Below, one piece after another: positions 8,545 through 16,957 of a stretch of 64,000 bases of DNA (within the stretch, counting starts at the first letter, position 1; each line of letters starts with the position of its first letter). Made by a program: the position numbers and the translations under genes. The notes under the pieces are model-generated. The model was not told the origin of the DNA and ran no database searches. It saw only the letters and a list, made by a program, of their open reading frames with translations. The DNA comes from DTHT01 sp037444625 (GTDB lineage: Bacteria; Acidobacteriota; Terriglobia; Bryobacterales; Bryobacteraceae), in contig JBBIMA010000003.1 of NCBI GenBank assembly GCA_037444625.1, forward strand, positions 1-64,000. Direction: 5' to 3'.

Positions 8545-9807
8545 TTACCCGGCCAGGCGAACTTCGGCCGGCGGGCCGTAGTGGATGCGCGCCGGCCGCC
8601 CGTCGTTGAGCAACGAGAGGCGCCCGGCCTCCAGCACCAGCTCGTTGAAGCGGCTGTTGGCCGGGGTGGCCATGACGCCCTCTTCGTCTATCCGGGCCAG
8701 CAACTGGCGGCGCTTGCGCAGGGCCTCCTCCGGGGGCAGCCCTTCGGTCTGCTGCTCCAGGCGGATGGCGCTGCGCAGGATGTACTCCACCGACCGGTAT
8801 CCGTAGCCCACCGGGACCAGGCCGGGACCGCCCAGATCCACGTACTGGAAGTAGTCCGGGCTGGGCTCGGCGTAGATCGTCGCGCCGGGTCCTCCCGGCC
8901 GGCGCGTGTAGCAGTAGCGCAGCCCGCGGTACTGGTCGTCGTGGGCCAGCAGCGCTCCGGCGTCGGCCCCGGCGCAGTACATCGTCAGTCCCTGGGTGTT
9001 GGTGCCCGGACCCTCGTCGGGAAAGCCCAAAGCGTTCTGCACGTTCAAGCAGGCGCCGTTGGACCAGATCACCCGGGCGTCCGTCCACAAGAACCCCTCG
9101 TTGCCGTTGGGATACCGATCCCGGATGCCGTAGACGCTGACCGCCACGGGCAACAATCCGGTGATGAAATGCACCAGGTCCACGTAATGGCAGCCGACGT
9201 AGGTGAAGGCGTCCGAGTTCTCCGCCGTACACCAGTTCTGAAAGTTCGAGTGCCGGTAGTACCACTTTTCCAACAGCCAGGCGGTCCCCAGGCGGAACTC
9301 GCCGAACAGCCCCTCCCGGTAGCGCCGGCGCGCCATCAGCGAGCGGTCGTCGAAGCGCTTGTGGTACTCGATGCCCACCAGCAAGCCGCGCCGCTGCGCC
9401 TCACGCTCGATCTCGGCCGCCTCGCGCGCCGACAGCACCAGCGGCTTGACGGTGAGCACGTGCTGCTCGGCTTCCAGCGCCGCCATGATCACCGGATAGT
9501 GAAGCTGGTCGGGCACGGCCACCACCACGAGGTTGCGCGGCGGCAAGGACCGGAGCAGTTCGCGGTACAGCTCGGGGCGAGGCTCGTCCAACTCGCCCGC
9601 CGGATCGGGGAAGGCGCGAAAGGTGCGGTCGGGGAAGGCCCGGCGCAGCGTCTCGGACTCCCTCAGCTCCTTGAGGGGGCGGGCGGTCAGAGCGCAGATC
9701 GAGATCTCGCCCACCCAGCCCTGCCGCTGCATGTGCCAGATCGAGGGCAGCAACTGGTCGTGCGTGATCATCCCCCCGCCGATGATGAGCACTTCGGGCG
9801 GCTTCAT
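8545..9807 (-). CDS. Gfo/Idh/MocA family NAD(P)-dependent oxidoreductase
   Basis: This 420-residue protein has an N-terminal Rossmann dinucleotide-binding motif (VLIIGGGMITHD) and the family's middle signature, VKPLVLSAREAAEIE, a variant of the usual EKP. A following GIEYHKRFDDR segment contains a basic/His candidate catalytic region. Family members oxidise or reduce sugars, inositols and related hydroxyl compounds; the substrate is not predictable here. Its start codon overlaps the stop of the upstream class III aminotransferase by 4 bases (ATGA). This suggests the two act in one pathway, for example oxidation of a hydroxyl to a ketone followed by transamination. There is no signal peptide, so it is cytoplasmic, unlike the second family member at 12764-14077. 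Confidence 0.85.
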   Translation of the reverse strand: MKPPEVLIIGGGMITHDQLLPSIWHMQRQGWVGEISICALTARPLKELRESETLRRAFPDRTFRAFPDPAGELDEPRPELYRELLRSLPPRNLVVVAVPDQLHYPVIMAALEAEQHVLTVKPLVLSAREAAEIEREAQRRGLLVGIEYHKRFDDRSLMARRRYREGLFGEFRLGTAWLLEKWYYRHSNFQNWCTAENSDAFTYVGCHYVDLVHFITGLLPVAVSVYGIRDRYPNGNEGFLWTDARVIWSNGACLNVQNALGFPDEGPGTNTQGLTMYCAGADAGALLAHDDQYRGLRYCYTRRPGGPGATIYAEPSPDYFQYVDLGGPGLVPVGYGYRSVEYILRSAIRLEQQTEGLPPEEALRKRRQLLARIDEEGVMATPANSRFNELVLEAGRLSLLNDGRPARIHYGPPAEVRLAG

Positions 9808-11189
9808 CGCAGGAGGACCTCCTGGGCCGCCAGAGCCTCGGCGAAGGCCTCGGCGAAGCCGGCCACGCTGTCCTCCAGCGCGGGCTCGCTCAGCACCAGC
9901 GGAGGCGCGATCTTGATGGTCGAGCCCATATAGCCCACCGGGCTGAACATCAGCACGCCCTTCTCCATCGAGCGCCGCACCGCTTCGAAGGCCAGATCGC
10001 CGTCGGGCTCGCGCGTGCCGGGCCGCACGCAGATCACGCCCGCCACCAGCCCTTTGCCCAGCACCGCTCCGATCTGGGGAAAGCGAGCCGCCAGCTCGCC
10101 CAGCCGCTGGTGCAGCAGGGCACCGATCCGCCGTGCGTTGCCCGCCAGGTCGTCGGCCAACACCGCCTCAATCGAGGCCAAAGCGGCCGCGCAGCAAACC
10201 GGGTTGCCGGTGTGCGTCGAGGTCATCGTCCCGGGAGCGAACTGGTCCATCACCTCCGGCCGCCCGGCCACCGCCGAGATGGGCAGCGAACTGGAGATGC
10301 CCTTGCCGAAGCAGGCCAGGTCCGGCACGATGCCGTAGTGCTCGAAACCCCACAGCGTGCCCGTGCGCCCGAAACCCGCCTGCACCTCGTCGCAGATCAG
10401 CAGGGCCTTGTGGCCGGTGCACCACTGGCGCAAAGCCTGCATGTAGGCGGGCGGCGCGAAGGCCGCCGTGCCTCCCTGATAGGTTTCCAGCAGCACGGCC
10501 GCCACGTTCTGCGGCTCGATGCCTTGCTGGAACAAGGCCCGCTCGAAGCCCTCGAAGGAGGTGTCCTCGGTCCAGAAGCCGTCCGGGAAGGGGACCTGCA
10601 CGAAGCCCGGATCCAGGTTCACGATCCATTCCTTCAGCGCCGGAATGCCGCCGGCCTGTTGGGCGCCCAGCGTGCGGCCGTGAAAGGCCTTGTCGTAGGA
10701 GACGATCACGTGCTTGCCGCGCCCGCCCTGCTTGACGCCCCAGGAGCGGGCGAGCTTGATGGCGCATTCCACCGCCTCCGAGCCGGTGGTCAGCAGAAAA
10801 ACCTTCTTGAGCGGCGCCGGCAGCAGCCCGGCCAGCCGCTCCACCAGCCGGGAGCGAATCTCGCTCGGGAAGCAATAGTTGGTCAGCAGCCGGGCGCGCG
10901 CTTGTTGGAGGACCGCCTCGACAATCTCGCTGCGCCCGTGTCCGGCATTGCTGATCAGCACGCCGCTCGACCAGTCCACCCAGCAGTTGCCCCAGGCGTC
11001 GAAGACCTGGAAACCTTCGGCCCGATCCCACACCACGGGCGGCTGGCCGCGCATGGCCAGCGGCTCGTAACGGGCCAGCCGCTCCAAGATGGGGAGGGAT
11101 TCCGGAACGGGCAGATCGGTCACGATGCGCCGAAACGGCGTCTCCAGGCGAGGCACGGGTCTGGGCGTCAGGTCGTATTCGCGGGCCAT
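9804..11189 (-). CDS. Class III PLP-dependent aminotransferase
   Basis: This 461-residue enzyme belongs to the acetylornithine/4-aminobutyrate aminotransferase superfamily, fold type I. Visible motifs are TTGSEAVECAIKLAR (phosphate contact), SYDKAFHGRTLGA, the aspartate motif ICDEVQAGFGRTG, and ACFGKGISSSLPISAV with the lysine that forms the Schiff base to PLP. The amino donor and acceptor are not determined by these motifs. It starts 6 bases downstream of the MEDS pseudokinase gene and overlaps the oxidoreductase gene by 4 bases. A dehydrogenase/aminotransferase pair is typical of amino-sugar, aminocyclitol or omega-amino acid metabolism, which is inference here. Confidence 0.9.
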   Translation of the reverse strand: MAREYDLTPRPVPRLETPFRRIVTDLPVPESLPILERLARYEPLAMRGQPPVVWDRAEGFQVFDAWGNCWVDWSSGVLISNAGHGRSEIVEAVLQQARARLLTNYCFPSEIRSRLVERLAGLLPAPLKKVFLLTTGSEAVECAIKLARSWGVKQGGRGKHVIVSYDKAFHGRTLGAQQAGGIPALKEWIVNLDPGFVQVPFPDGFWTEDTSFEGFERALFQQGIEPQNVAAVLLETYQGGTAAFAPPAYMQALRQWCTGHKALLICDEVQAGFGRTGTLWGFEHYGIVPDLACFGKGISSSLPISAVAGRPEVMDQFAPGTMTSTHTGNPVCCAAALASIEAVLADDLAGNARRIGALLHQRLGELAARFPQIGAVLGKGLVAGVICVRPGTREPDGDLAFEAVRRSMEKGVLMFSPVGYMGSTIKIAPPLVLSEPALEDSVAGFAEAFAEALAAQEVLLR

Positions 11190-11195
11190 ACTTGG

Positions 11196-12665
11196 CTATT
11201 CTAGCTTGCTCGCGGGGCCGGACTGCGCCGTCTCATGCGCAGGCAGGTACAAGGTGAACTGAGCGCCGCCCTGGGCCGGGCCCTCCGCCAGAATCGCACC
11301 CCTGTGGACTCTCAAGACGTATTCGGCGCCCCACAAGGCCGGCACGAGCTCACCATCCCGGAACGTGAATACCGGCTGGAAAAGGCGACCCCGGGCGGCC
11401 TCGTCCAGGCTTGGCCCGTCGTGGCTGAGGCGGAGCAGGACGTAACGCCCGGGCGGCAACTCGCCGGGCGGCGCGGCCAGTTCGGCGTTCTCGGTACGGA
11501 GGGTGATAGTGTGGCCGGCCGAGAGGGAGCTGCGCGCCACGGCCAGGACGTCCTCCAGGACCTGCTCCAGCAGTCCGGGGTCGGCCTTGACCGGCCACAA
11601 TCCGGATGCGGGCTGGAACTCCAGGCGGAGGCGAGCGCCGGCGGCCGATTGCGATCCTGAAAGCCACCGCTCCACGACCTGATTCAGGTCCAGCGGCACG
11701 GCATAGACGCGCTGCCGCCGGCTGAAGGCCTGAAGCCGTTCGGTAAGCGCCGCCGCCTGGCGGGCGGCCCGGAGGATCTGCTGGGCGTACTCCCGCAGGG
11801 TCTCAGCGCCTTCGGGAGCGCGCAGCAGCATCTCGGCGTAACCCATGATGAGGGTAAGGCGGTTGCTGAACTCCGCGCCGATCTGGCCCGCCAGGGCGCC
11901 GGCCGCCTCCATTTGCCTGAGCTGGCGCTGGGCCTCCTCGAGAGCGGCGATGCGCCGCAGGCAGTCCTGGCAGCCGCCGGACCAGGGGCCGGACGGGAGG
12001 GCGGCCAGGCCGGCGGCGCCGCCTTCCGCCGAGACGAAACGTTCCCGGTCGCAGATGTTTTTCAGCAGCCAGGCCACCTCCCGTTCCGGCCGGAGCAAGT
12101 CCTCCGGCGGGCGATAGTGAAAGTTCTGACAGAGCAGCCCGCGGTGGATCACCAGGGGGTGAGCGTAGAGGGCCGCCAGAAGGGCGCGCGGCTCGAAGCG
12201 CCGCCGGTCGTAAACGCACAGCAGCAGGAACCGGCCGGAAGCCGCCGCTTGGGCCAGGACGCGTTCGCGCACCGCCAGACCCTCGGCGCTGCGCTCCCCG
12301 TCCTGCATGTCCAGGACCACACGCAACGCCGCTCGAGCTTCCCGCGCCTCCTTGAAAACTTCCTCCAACAGGCGGGACAGCCTGTCGGGATCACGCGGCC
12401 GGGCCGCCACGCGCAGCGCCCCCGCTTTAGCGGCCGCCTCCAGATCCAGCTCCCGGGAGGGAATCAGGCGGCGCAGGCGGGCCAGCCTCTTTTCGGCCGC
12501 TATGTACACACACCGCTCGCCGCGCTCCAGTCCCAGCCGCAGAAAAGGCGCCAGTGCGGCGCTCTCTTCCTGCTCGGACTCGCAGATCAGGCTGAGGTGC
12601 CCGCCTCCTCCGAGCAGCTCCAGCGCCCTGGCAAGCGGCAAGGCGGTCGGACTCGGCCCGCCCAT
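11196..12665 (-). CDS. MEDS-domain pseudo-histidine kinase
   Basis: This 489-residue protein has an N-terminal MEDS domain (about 10-190; HLSLICESEQEE, GLERGERCVYIA), the ligand-sensing module described for DcmR. A short coiled coil with CQDC follows, then a region that aligns along its length with histidine kinases of the GxLAGxIAHDFNN class. Every catalytic element is altered. The phosphoacceptor segment reads AGQIGAEFSNRL, with Ala where His is expected. The N-box lacks its Asn (LAVARSSL), and the G1 box reads SHDGPSLD instead of SDTGxGMD. The G2 glycine loop is missing. It is therefore probably a non-catalytic sensor or scaffold. The ATG at 12665 is the only good start, with GAGGGG directly before it. 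Confidence 0.8.
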   Translation of the reverse strand: MGGPSPTALPLARALELLGGGGHLSLICESEQEESAALAPFLRLGLERGERCVYIAAEKRLARLRRLIPSRELDLEAAAKAGALRVAARPRDPDRLSRLLEEVFKEAREARAALRVVLDMQDGERSAEGLAVRERVLAQAAASGRFLLLCVYDRRRFEPRALLAALYAHPLVIHRGLLCQNFHYRPPEDLLRPEREVAWLLKNICDRERFVSAEGGAAGLAALPSGPWSGGCQDCLRRIAALEEAQRQLRQMEAAGALAGQIGAEFSNRLTLIMGYAEMLLRAPEGAETLREYAQQILRAARQAAALTERLQAFSRRQRVYAVPLDLNQVVERWLSGSQSAAGARLRLEFQPASGLWPVKADPGLLEQVLEDVLAVARSSLSAGHTITLRTENAELAAPPGELPPGRYVLLRLSHDGPSLDEAARGRLFQPVFTFRDGELVPALWGAEYVLRVHRGAILAEGPAQGGAQFTLYLPAHETAQSGPASKLE

Positions 12666-12763
12666 CCCCTCGATACGCCGGCCCGGCGGCGTCCTCCTGC
12701 ATTTTGCTGAGCCCGCCCGGCGGGCCCCAACCCCTGTCTGCGCCGGCGAGACCCCGCCGCCGC

Positions 12764-14077
12764 TCAAACCTTCTCGGGAACCACGTAAGGCTTGCGGTAT
12801 TCGCGCGTCAGCATCCGGTTGGCTTCCGCGTCCCCGATGAACTTGACGGTCTTGGGATCGAAATTCAAGGTGCGCTTGAGCCGGTAGCTGATGTTGGCCA
12901 GATGGCAGAGAGAAGCCGAAATCACGCCGATCTCGACGTCCGCCGTCAGGTCCTTGTAATTGCGGCTGCGCACCGCTTTGAAGAAGTTCTCGATGTGGGG
13001 CACCGTGTCGCCGCCGGGCTGCCGTACGGCCTTCTCGTCCATGGCCAGCTCCCGCTTCTCGCCCTTGTAGACCTGGAAGCCGCCGTCGTCCACGGCCAGG
13101 TAGCCTTCGCTGCCCAGGAACAAATCGCCGATGGTGTTCGGGCCGCGCGGTTGCAAGCCGTCCTCTCCGCCCGTGATCAAGCCGCGCACCTCGAAGACCA
13201 GCTCGGCGTCGCCGTAGTCGAAGCTGGCGAGCTGGGTGTTGGGGGTCTCCTGGTCGTCGTCGTAGACGTACTTGCCTCCGGTGGAGACCACCCGCCGCGG
13301 CCAGGTGAGATTGCCCAAGCCCCAGCGGGCGATGTCCATCTCGTGCACGCCCTGGTTGCCGATGTCGCCGTTGCCGGTGTCCCAGAACCAGTGCCAGTTG
13401 TAACGGAAGCGGTTGGCGTTGAAAGGCCGCATGGGCGCCGGACCGAGGAACAGGTCCCAATCCACGCCGGGCGGCGTCGGCTCATCGGGCTTCTTGCCGA
13501 TGGACATGCGCCGCTTGAAGCACAGCCCTTTGGCCAGGTAGACCTTGCCGATCACGCCCTCTTGCAGAAGCTGCATGGCGCGAATCTTGTGGGGCGCGCT
13601 GCGTCCCTGCGAACCCACCTGGACCATGCGCTGGTACTTGCGGGCCGCCTCGATCATCTTCAGGCCTTCCCAGACGTTGTGGCAGGCCGGCTTCTCCACG
13701 TAGACGTCCTTGCCTGCCTGGCAGGCCCAGATGGTCGCCAGCGCGTGCCAGTGGTTGGGCGTGGCGATCGAGACCGCGTTCAGCTCCCGGTCCTCGAACA
13801 TCTTGCGCATGTCGGTGAAGACCTTGGGCTTGACGCCGGTCTTTTTCTCGACCATCGCCACGGCGCGTTCCTGAGCCGCCTGGTCAATGTCGCAGACTGC
13901 GGCCACCTGGGCGGTGGGAATCGCCATGTAGTAGCCCAAGTGGGCGCGCCCGCGCCCGCCCAGGCCGACGATGCCCACCTGGATGCGATCGTTGGCGCCC
14001 AAGATGCGGTGAGCGCCGACCGACAGCGCCGCCGCTCCGGCGCCGAACAGGAATTCCCGCCGGTTGCCTTCGCTCAT
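12764..14077 (-). CDS. Tat-exported Gfo/Idh/MocA family oxidoreductase
   Basis: This 437-residue protein starts with a textbook twin-arginine signal (NRREFLFGAGAAALSVG), so it is folded with cofactor and exported. A Rossmann motif follows (VGIVGLGGRGRAH), then the family signature VEKPACHNVWEG and a C-terminal substrate domain with WFWDTGNGDIGNQGVHEMD, where the paired Asp and His are candidate active-site residues. Exported family members with Tat signals are common in Acidobacteria and Planctomycetes and act on periplasmic sugars or sugar acids. The substrate is unknown. A strong ribosome-binding site (GAGGAGG) lies 9 bases before the ATG. It sits 178 bases downstream of the sulfur operon's last gene, probably as a separate unit. 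Confidence 0.88.
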   Translation of the reverse strand: MSEGNRREFLFGAGAAALSVGAHRILGANDRIQVGIVGLGGRGRAHLGYYMAIPTAQVAAVCDIDQAAQERAVAMVEKKTGVKPKVFTDMRKMFEDRELNAVSIATPNHWHALATIWACQAGKDVYVEKPACHNVWEGLKMIEAARKYQRMVQVGSQGRSAPHKIRAMQLLQEGVIGKVYLAKGLCFKRRMSIGKKPDEPTPPGVDWDLFLGPAPMRPFNANRFRYNWHWFWDTGNGDIGNQGVHEMDIARWGLGNLTWPRRVVSTGGKYVYDDDQETPNTQLASFDYGDAELVFEVRGLITGGEDGLQPRGPNTIGDLFLGSEGYLAVDDGGFQVYKGEKRELAMDEKAVRQPGGDTVPHIENFFKAVRSRNYKDLTADVEIGVISASLCHLANISYRLKRTLNFDPKTVKFIGDAEANRMLTREYRKPYVVPEKV

Positions 14078-14235
14078 CCTTACGGTCCTCCTCTTGCAGC
14101 CGGCCGCCTCCGCCGGGCGGCCGCGCTCTCCAGGGCCTCCCGCCGCCTTCCATCCTTCCGGGGAGCGGGCCGGAGGCCAGGTTACTATCCTAGCGCCGGA
14201 TCGCCCCGGGCGGCGGGCGGCCTCCCCGCAATGAC

Positions 14236-14249
14236 GCCCCCCGGGGGGC
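14236..14249 (-). terminator. GC palindrome after the CoA-disulfide reductase gene
   Basis: GCCCCCCGGGGGGC lies 6 bases downstream of the last stop codon of the sulfur operon, in a 178-base gap. It can fold as a short GC stem but has no T-tract, so an intrinsic terminator is only possible, not shown. Confidence 0.3.
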
Positions 14250-14255
14250 CGGCGG

Positions 14256-15902
14256 TTACGGGTTCCAGCCGCAGTACGTCAAGTAGCCGCCCGAGAGATT
14301 GCGCGCCCGGAATCCGTGCTGGAGCAGCAGGCGCAAGGCGTAGTAGGCGCGCTGGCCGACGGCGCAGCTCAACCAGATCTCGCGCTCGCGCGGCAGTTCC
14401 TCCAGGCGGGCCCGCAGCTCGCCCAGGGGAATGTTCACGGCCCCCTCGATGTGATCCCGGGCGTACTCGTCGGGCTCGCGCACGTCCACCAGCAGCGCCT
14501 CGGTCGAGGCCAGCCCGTCCCATTCCGCCAGCGGCATGTCGCCGCGCACCACGTTGGCCGCCGCCATGCCGGCCAGGTTCACCGGATCGCGCGCCGAGCC
14601 GTACTGCGGGGCGTAGCAAAGCTCGGCCTCCTCCAGGTCGAACACCGTAGCCCGCTTCTGGATCGCCAGGGCGATGACGTCAATGCGCTTCTCGACGCCC
14701 TCCTCGCCCACCGCCTGCGCGCCCAAGATCCGCCCGTCCTCCCGCCGGAACACAAGTTTCAGGTGCATCCGCTTGGCCCCGGGATAATAGCCGGCGTGGT
14801 GGAGAGGATGGACGTATACCGCCTGGTAGCCGCTCGCGCCGGCGGCCTGCAAATCCTTCTCGGAGGCGCCGGTGGCGGCCGCCGTCATGCCGAAGGCGCC
14901 GCAGACCGCCGTGACCTGCGCGCCGCGGAAGCGCGCCTCCCGGCCCGCGATCGCATCCGCCGCCACGCGTCCCTGCCGGGCGGCCAGGCCGGCCAGCGCG
15001 GCCAGCCTCCATCGCCCGGTGACCCAATCGCGCACCTCGACCGCGTCACCCACCGCCCAGATGTTCGGATCCGAGGTGCGCATCTGCTCGTCCACCCGGA
15101 TGCCGCCCGCCGCTCCGAGCTCCAGGCCGGCCTCCTCCGCCAGAGCGATCTCGGGTTTGACGCCCAGCGCCAGAAGCACCAGATCGGCCGGGACCGCGGG
15201 CCCGGAAGCCGCGCGCACGGCCAGCGATCCCTCGGCCGTCGCCTGGATCGCAGTGACGCAGCTTTCCAGCCGCACGTCCACGCGGTGGGCTTCCAGGTGC
15301 GCTTGGAGAGGCTGGGCCATCTCCCGGTCCAGCATCGGCAGCACCTGCGGCTCCTTTTCAAGCAGGGTGACCCGCAGGCCCCGGGCCGCCAGATTCTCCG
15401 TCATCTCCAGACCCAGGAAGCCCGCGCCCACCACCGCCGCCCGGCGCGGCTGCCGGCTTTCGATCCACCGGCGCAGGGCAAGGCTGTCCGAGATCGTGCG
15501 CAGCGTAAAGACGCCGGGCAGATCCACGCCCGGCCAGGCGGGCCGCAAAGGGGCGGCTCCCGGCGCCAGCACCAGGGCGTCGTAGCTCTCCTGGTAACGG
15601 CGTCCGCTCTCCAGATCGCAAACCTCGATTCGCCGCCGCCCGCGCTCTATGCCGAGGACTTCCTGCCGCGTGCGGACCTCGATGTTGAACCACCGCCGCC
15701 ATTGCTCCGGCGTCACCGCCAGCAGCCGCTCCTGGTCGCCGATCACCCCGCCCACGTAATAGGGCAGGCCGCAATTGGCGTAGGACACGTAGGGACCGCG
15801 CTCGAACATGACGATCGCCGCCCCCTCGTCCAGCCGTCGCAGGCGCGCCGCGCAGGCGCCGCCGCCCGCGACGCCTCCCACGATCAGAATGCGCCTCGGC
15901 AT
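14256..15902 (-). CDS. CoA-disulfide/persulfide reductase with C-terminal rhodanese domain
   Basis: This 548-residue flavoprotein has an N-terminal FAD motif (ILIVGGVAGGGACAARLRR). The single redox cysteine typical of CoA-disulfide reductases lies in SYANCGLPYYVGG (Cys44). An NAD(P)H motif (AAVVGAGFLGLEMTE) and an FAD-binding GDAVEV segment follow. Residues from about 455 form a rhodanese domain with the sulfur-carrying cysteine in CAVGQR (Cys513). This is the CoADR-RHD/NADH-dependent persulfide reductase architecture, which reduces CoA or other per- and polysulfides to sulfide. It is the last gene of the sulfur run, 10 bases after the TauE/SafE exporter, which supports a role in handling sulfane sulfur. 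The physiological substrate is not decided by sequence. Confidence 0.9.
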   Translation of the reverse strand: MPRRILIVGGVAGGGACAARLRRLDEGAAIVMFERGPYVSYANCGLPYYVGGVIGDQERLLAVTPEQWRRWFNIEVRTRQEVLGIERGRRRIEVCDLESGRRYQESYDALVLAPGAAPLRPAWPGVDLPGVFTLRTISDSLALRRWIESRQPRRAAVVGAGFLGLEMTENLAARGLRVTLLEKEPQVLPMLDREMAQPLQAHLEAHRVDVRLESCVTAIQATAEGSLAVRAASGPAVPADLVLLALGVKPEIALAEEAGLELGAAGGIRVDEQMRTSDPNIWAVGDAVEVRDWVTGRWRLAALAGLAARQGRVAADAIAGREARFRGAQVTAVCGAFGMTAAATGASEKDLQAAGASGYQAVYVHPLHHAGYYPGAKRMHLKLVFRREDGRILGAQAVGEEGVEKRIDVIALAIQKRATVFDLEEAELCYAPQYGSARDPVNLAGMAAANVVRGDMPLAEWDGLASTEALLVDVREPDEYARDHIEGAVNIPLGELRARLEELPREREIWLSCAVGQRAYYALRLLLQHGFRARNLSGGYLTYCGWNP

Positions 15903-15912
15903 GCCCCCGGCC

Positions 15913-16806
15913 TCAGAGGAAAAACTGGAGGATGTAGTGGAGCGCCAGGCCGCCGGCCACCAGACCCAACAGGAGCCGGATCCAGCGCTCGGGCAGGCGC
16001 CGCTGGAGCCGCGCGCCCAGGTAGGTTCCCAGCAGCCCGCCCACTCCGAACAATGCTCCCAGGGCCCAGTCCGGCCGAGCCGCCGCGGCGCGCGGATCGA
16101 GCGCCAGCAGGTGGAAGAAACCCACGCCCGCCACCGAGGTCAGAAAAGTCCCCAGCAGCGCCGCGCCCGCCACCGTGTACACCGGCAGGCGCAGAATCGC
16201 CACCACGAAGGGCGCGATGATCGCCCCGCCCCCGATGCCGTAAATGCCGCCCACCAGGCCCACCGCCAGCGCCAGGGCGAACAGGGCCGCCGGAGCAAAG
16301 CCGTACATCCTGCCCAGGAATTCGTACTCGATCCGGCGCAGCGAGACGGAAGCCACCCGGACCGCCTCGCCCGCCGGCACGCCCCGCAGCTCCCCGGAGC
16401 CCGGGCGCCGGCGCGAGAACTCGTAGAGCAGCCGCCCGCCCAAGTACAGCAGCACGCCGCCTGCGAACAGTTTGAACCGGCGCGGGTCGGGAAGATAGCG
16501 CACGCGGATCAGGGCGCCCAGAAACACGCCCGGCAGCGTACCCGCGATGACCGTCCAGGTCAGCGGCCAGGTCATGCGCCCTTCCCGGATGTAGCGATAT
16601 ACCCCGCCCGGGACGGCGACGATGTTGTATATCAAGTTGGTCGGACTTACTCCCGGCCCGCTGTAACCCAACACGCTCACTTGGAAGGGCAACAGCAGCA
16701 CCGCGCCGGAGACGCCTCCCGAGGCGGTCAGCGAGGAGATCGCCAGGGCCACCAGGGGCGGCACCAGGGGCGAGCAGCTTACGCCCGAGACTGGAAAGTA
16801 GGCCAC
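15913..16806 (-). CDS. TauE/SafE (TSUP) family anion exporter
   Basis: This 297-residue integral membrane protein has about eight predicted helices. The family's duplicated glycine-rich segments are visible: ALAISSLTASGGVSGAVLLL near the start and VGLVGGIYGIGGGAIIAPF in the middle. TSUP proteins move sulfite, sulfoacetate, thiosulfate or related anions; here the operon context argues for an inorganic sulfur anion, either removing sulfite or importing thiosulfate. The start is GTG at 16806, one base after the stop codon of the 48-residue membrane protein, so translation is probably coupled. A cytoplasmic linker between the two halves (about 125-160) is rich in arginine. Confidence 0.88.
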   Translation of the reverse strand: MAYFPVSGVSCSPLVPPLVALAISSLTASGGVSGAVLLLPFQVSVLGYSGPGVSPTNLIYNIVAVPGGVYRYIREGRMTWPLTWTVIAGTLPGVFLGALIRVRYLPDPRRFKLFAGGVLLYLGGRLLYEFSRRRPGSGELRGVPAGEAVRVASVSLRRIEYEFLGRMYGFAPAALFALALAVGLVGGIYGIGGGAIIAPFVVAILRLPVYTVAGAALLGTFLTSVAGVGFFHLLALDPRAAAARPDWALGALFGVGGLLGTYLGARLQRRLPERWIRLLLGLVAGGLALHYILQFFL

Positions 16807-16807
16807 G

Positions 16808-16954
16808 TCAGCGAATCAACTCGCTGAGGAGCGCCAGCAGCCCGCTGCCGCCCACGCCGGCTGCGATGCTCCACAGGATCAGCTTCTTCTCGACCGGCAG
16901 CAGCGGTTCGCATTCCATCTTGTCGAGTTCTTCGGAGAGCTTCGGCTCCTCCAT
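16808..16954 (-). CDS. 48-residue single-helix membrane protein between two sulfur transporters
   Basis: This small gene encodes a charged N-terminal half (MEEPKLSEELDKMECEP) followed by one membrane helix (about 24-46, LILWSIAAGVGGSGLLAL). It ends in a short basic tail. It is 3 bases downstream of the YeiH-type exporter's stop and 1 base upstream of the TauE/SafE start. That leaves it no room for its own promoter and suggests it is a subunit or regulator of one of these transporters. The single cysteine (residue 15) lies on the cytoplasmic side if the charged end stays inside. No family recognised. Alternative frames here give only arginine-rich shadow sequence, and this frame fills the gap exactly, which is the main support. 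Confidence 0.6.
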   Translation of the reverse strand: MEEPKLSEELDKMECEPLLPVEKKLILWSIAAGVGGSGLLALLSELIR

Positions 16955-16957
16955 TCC

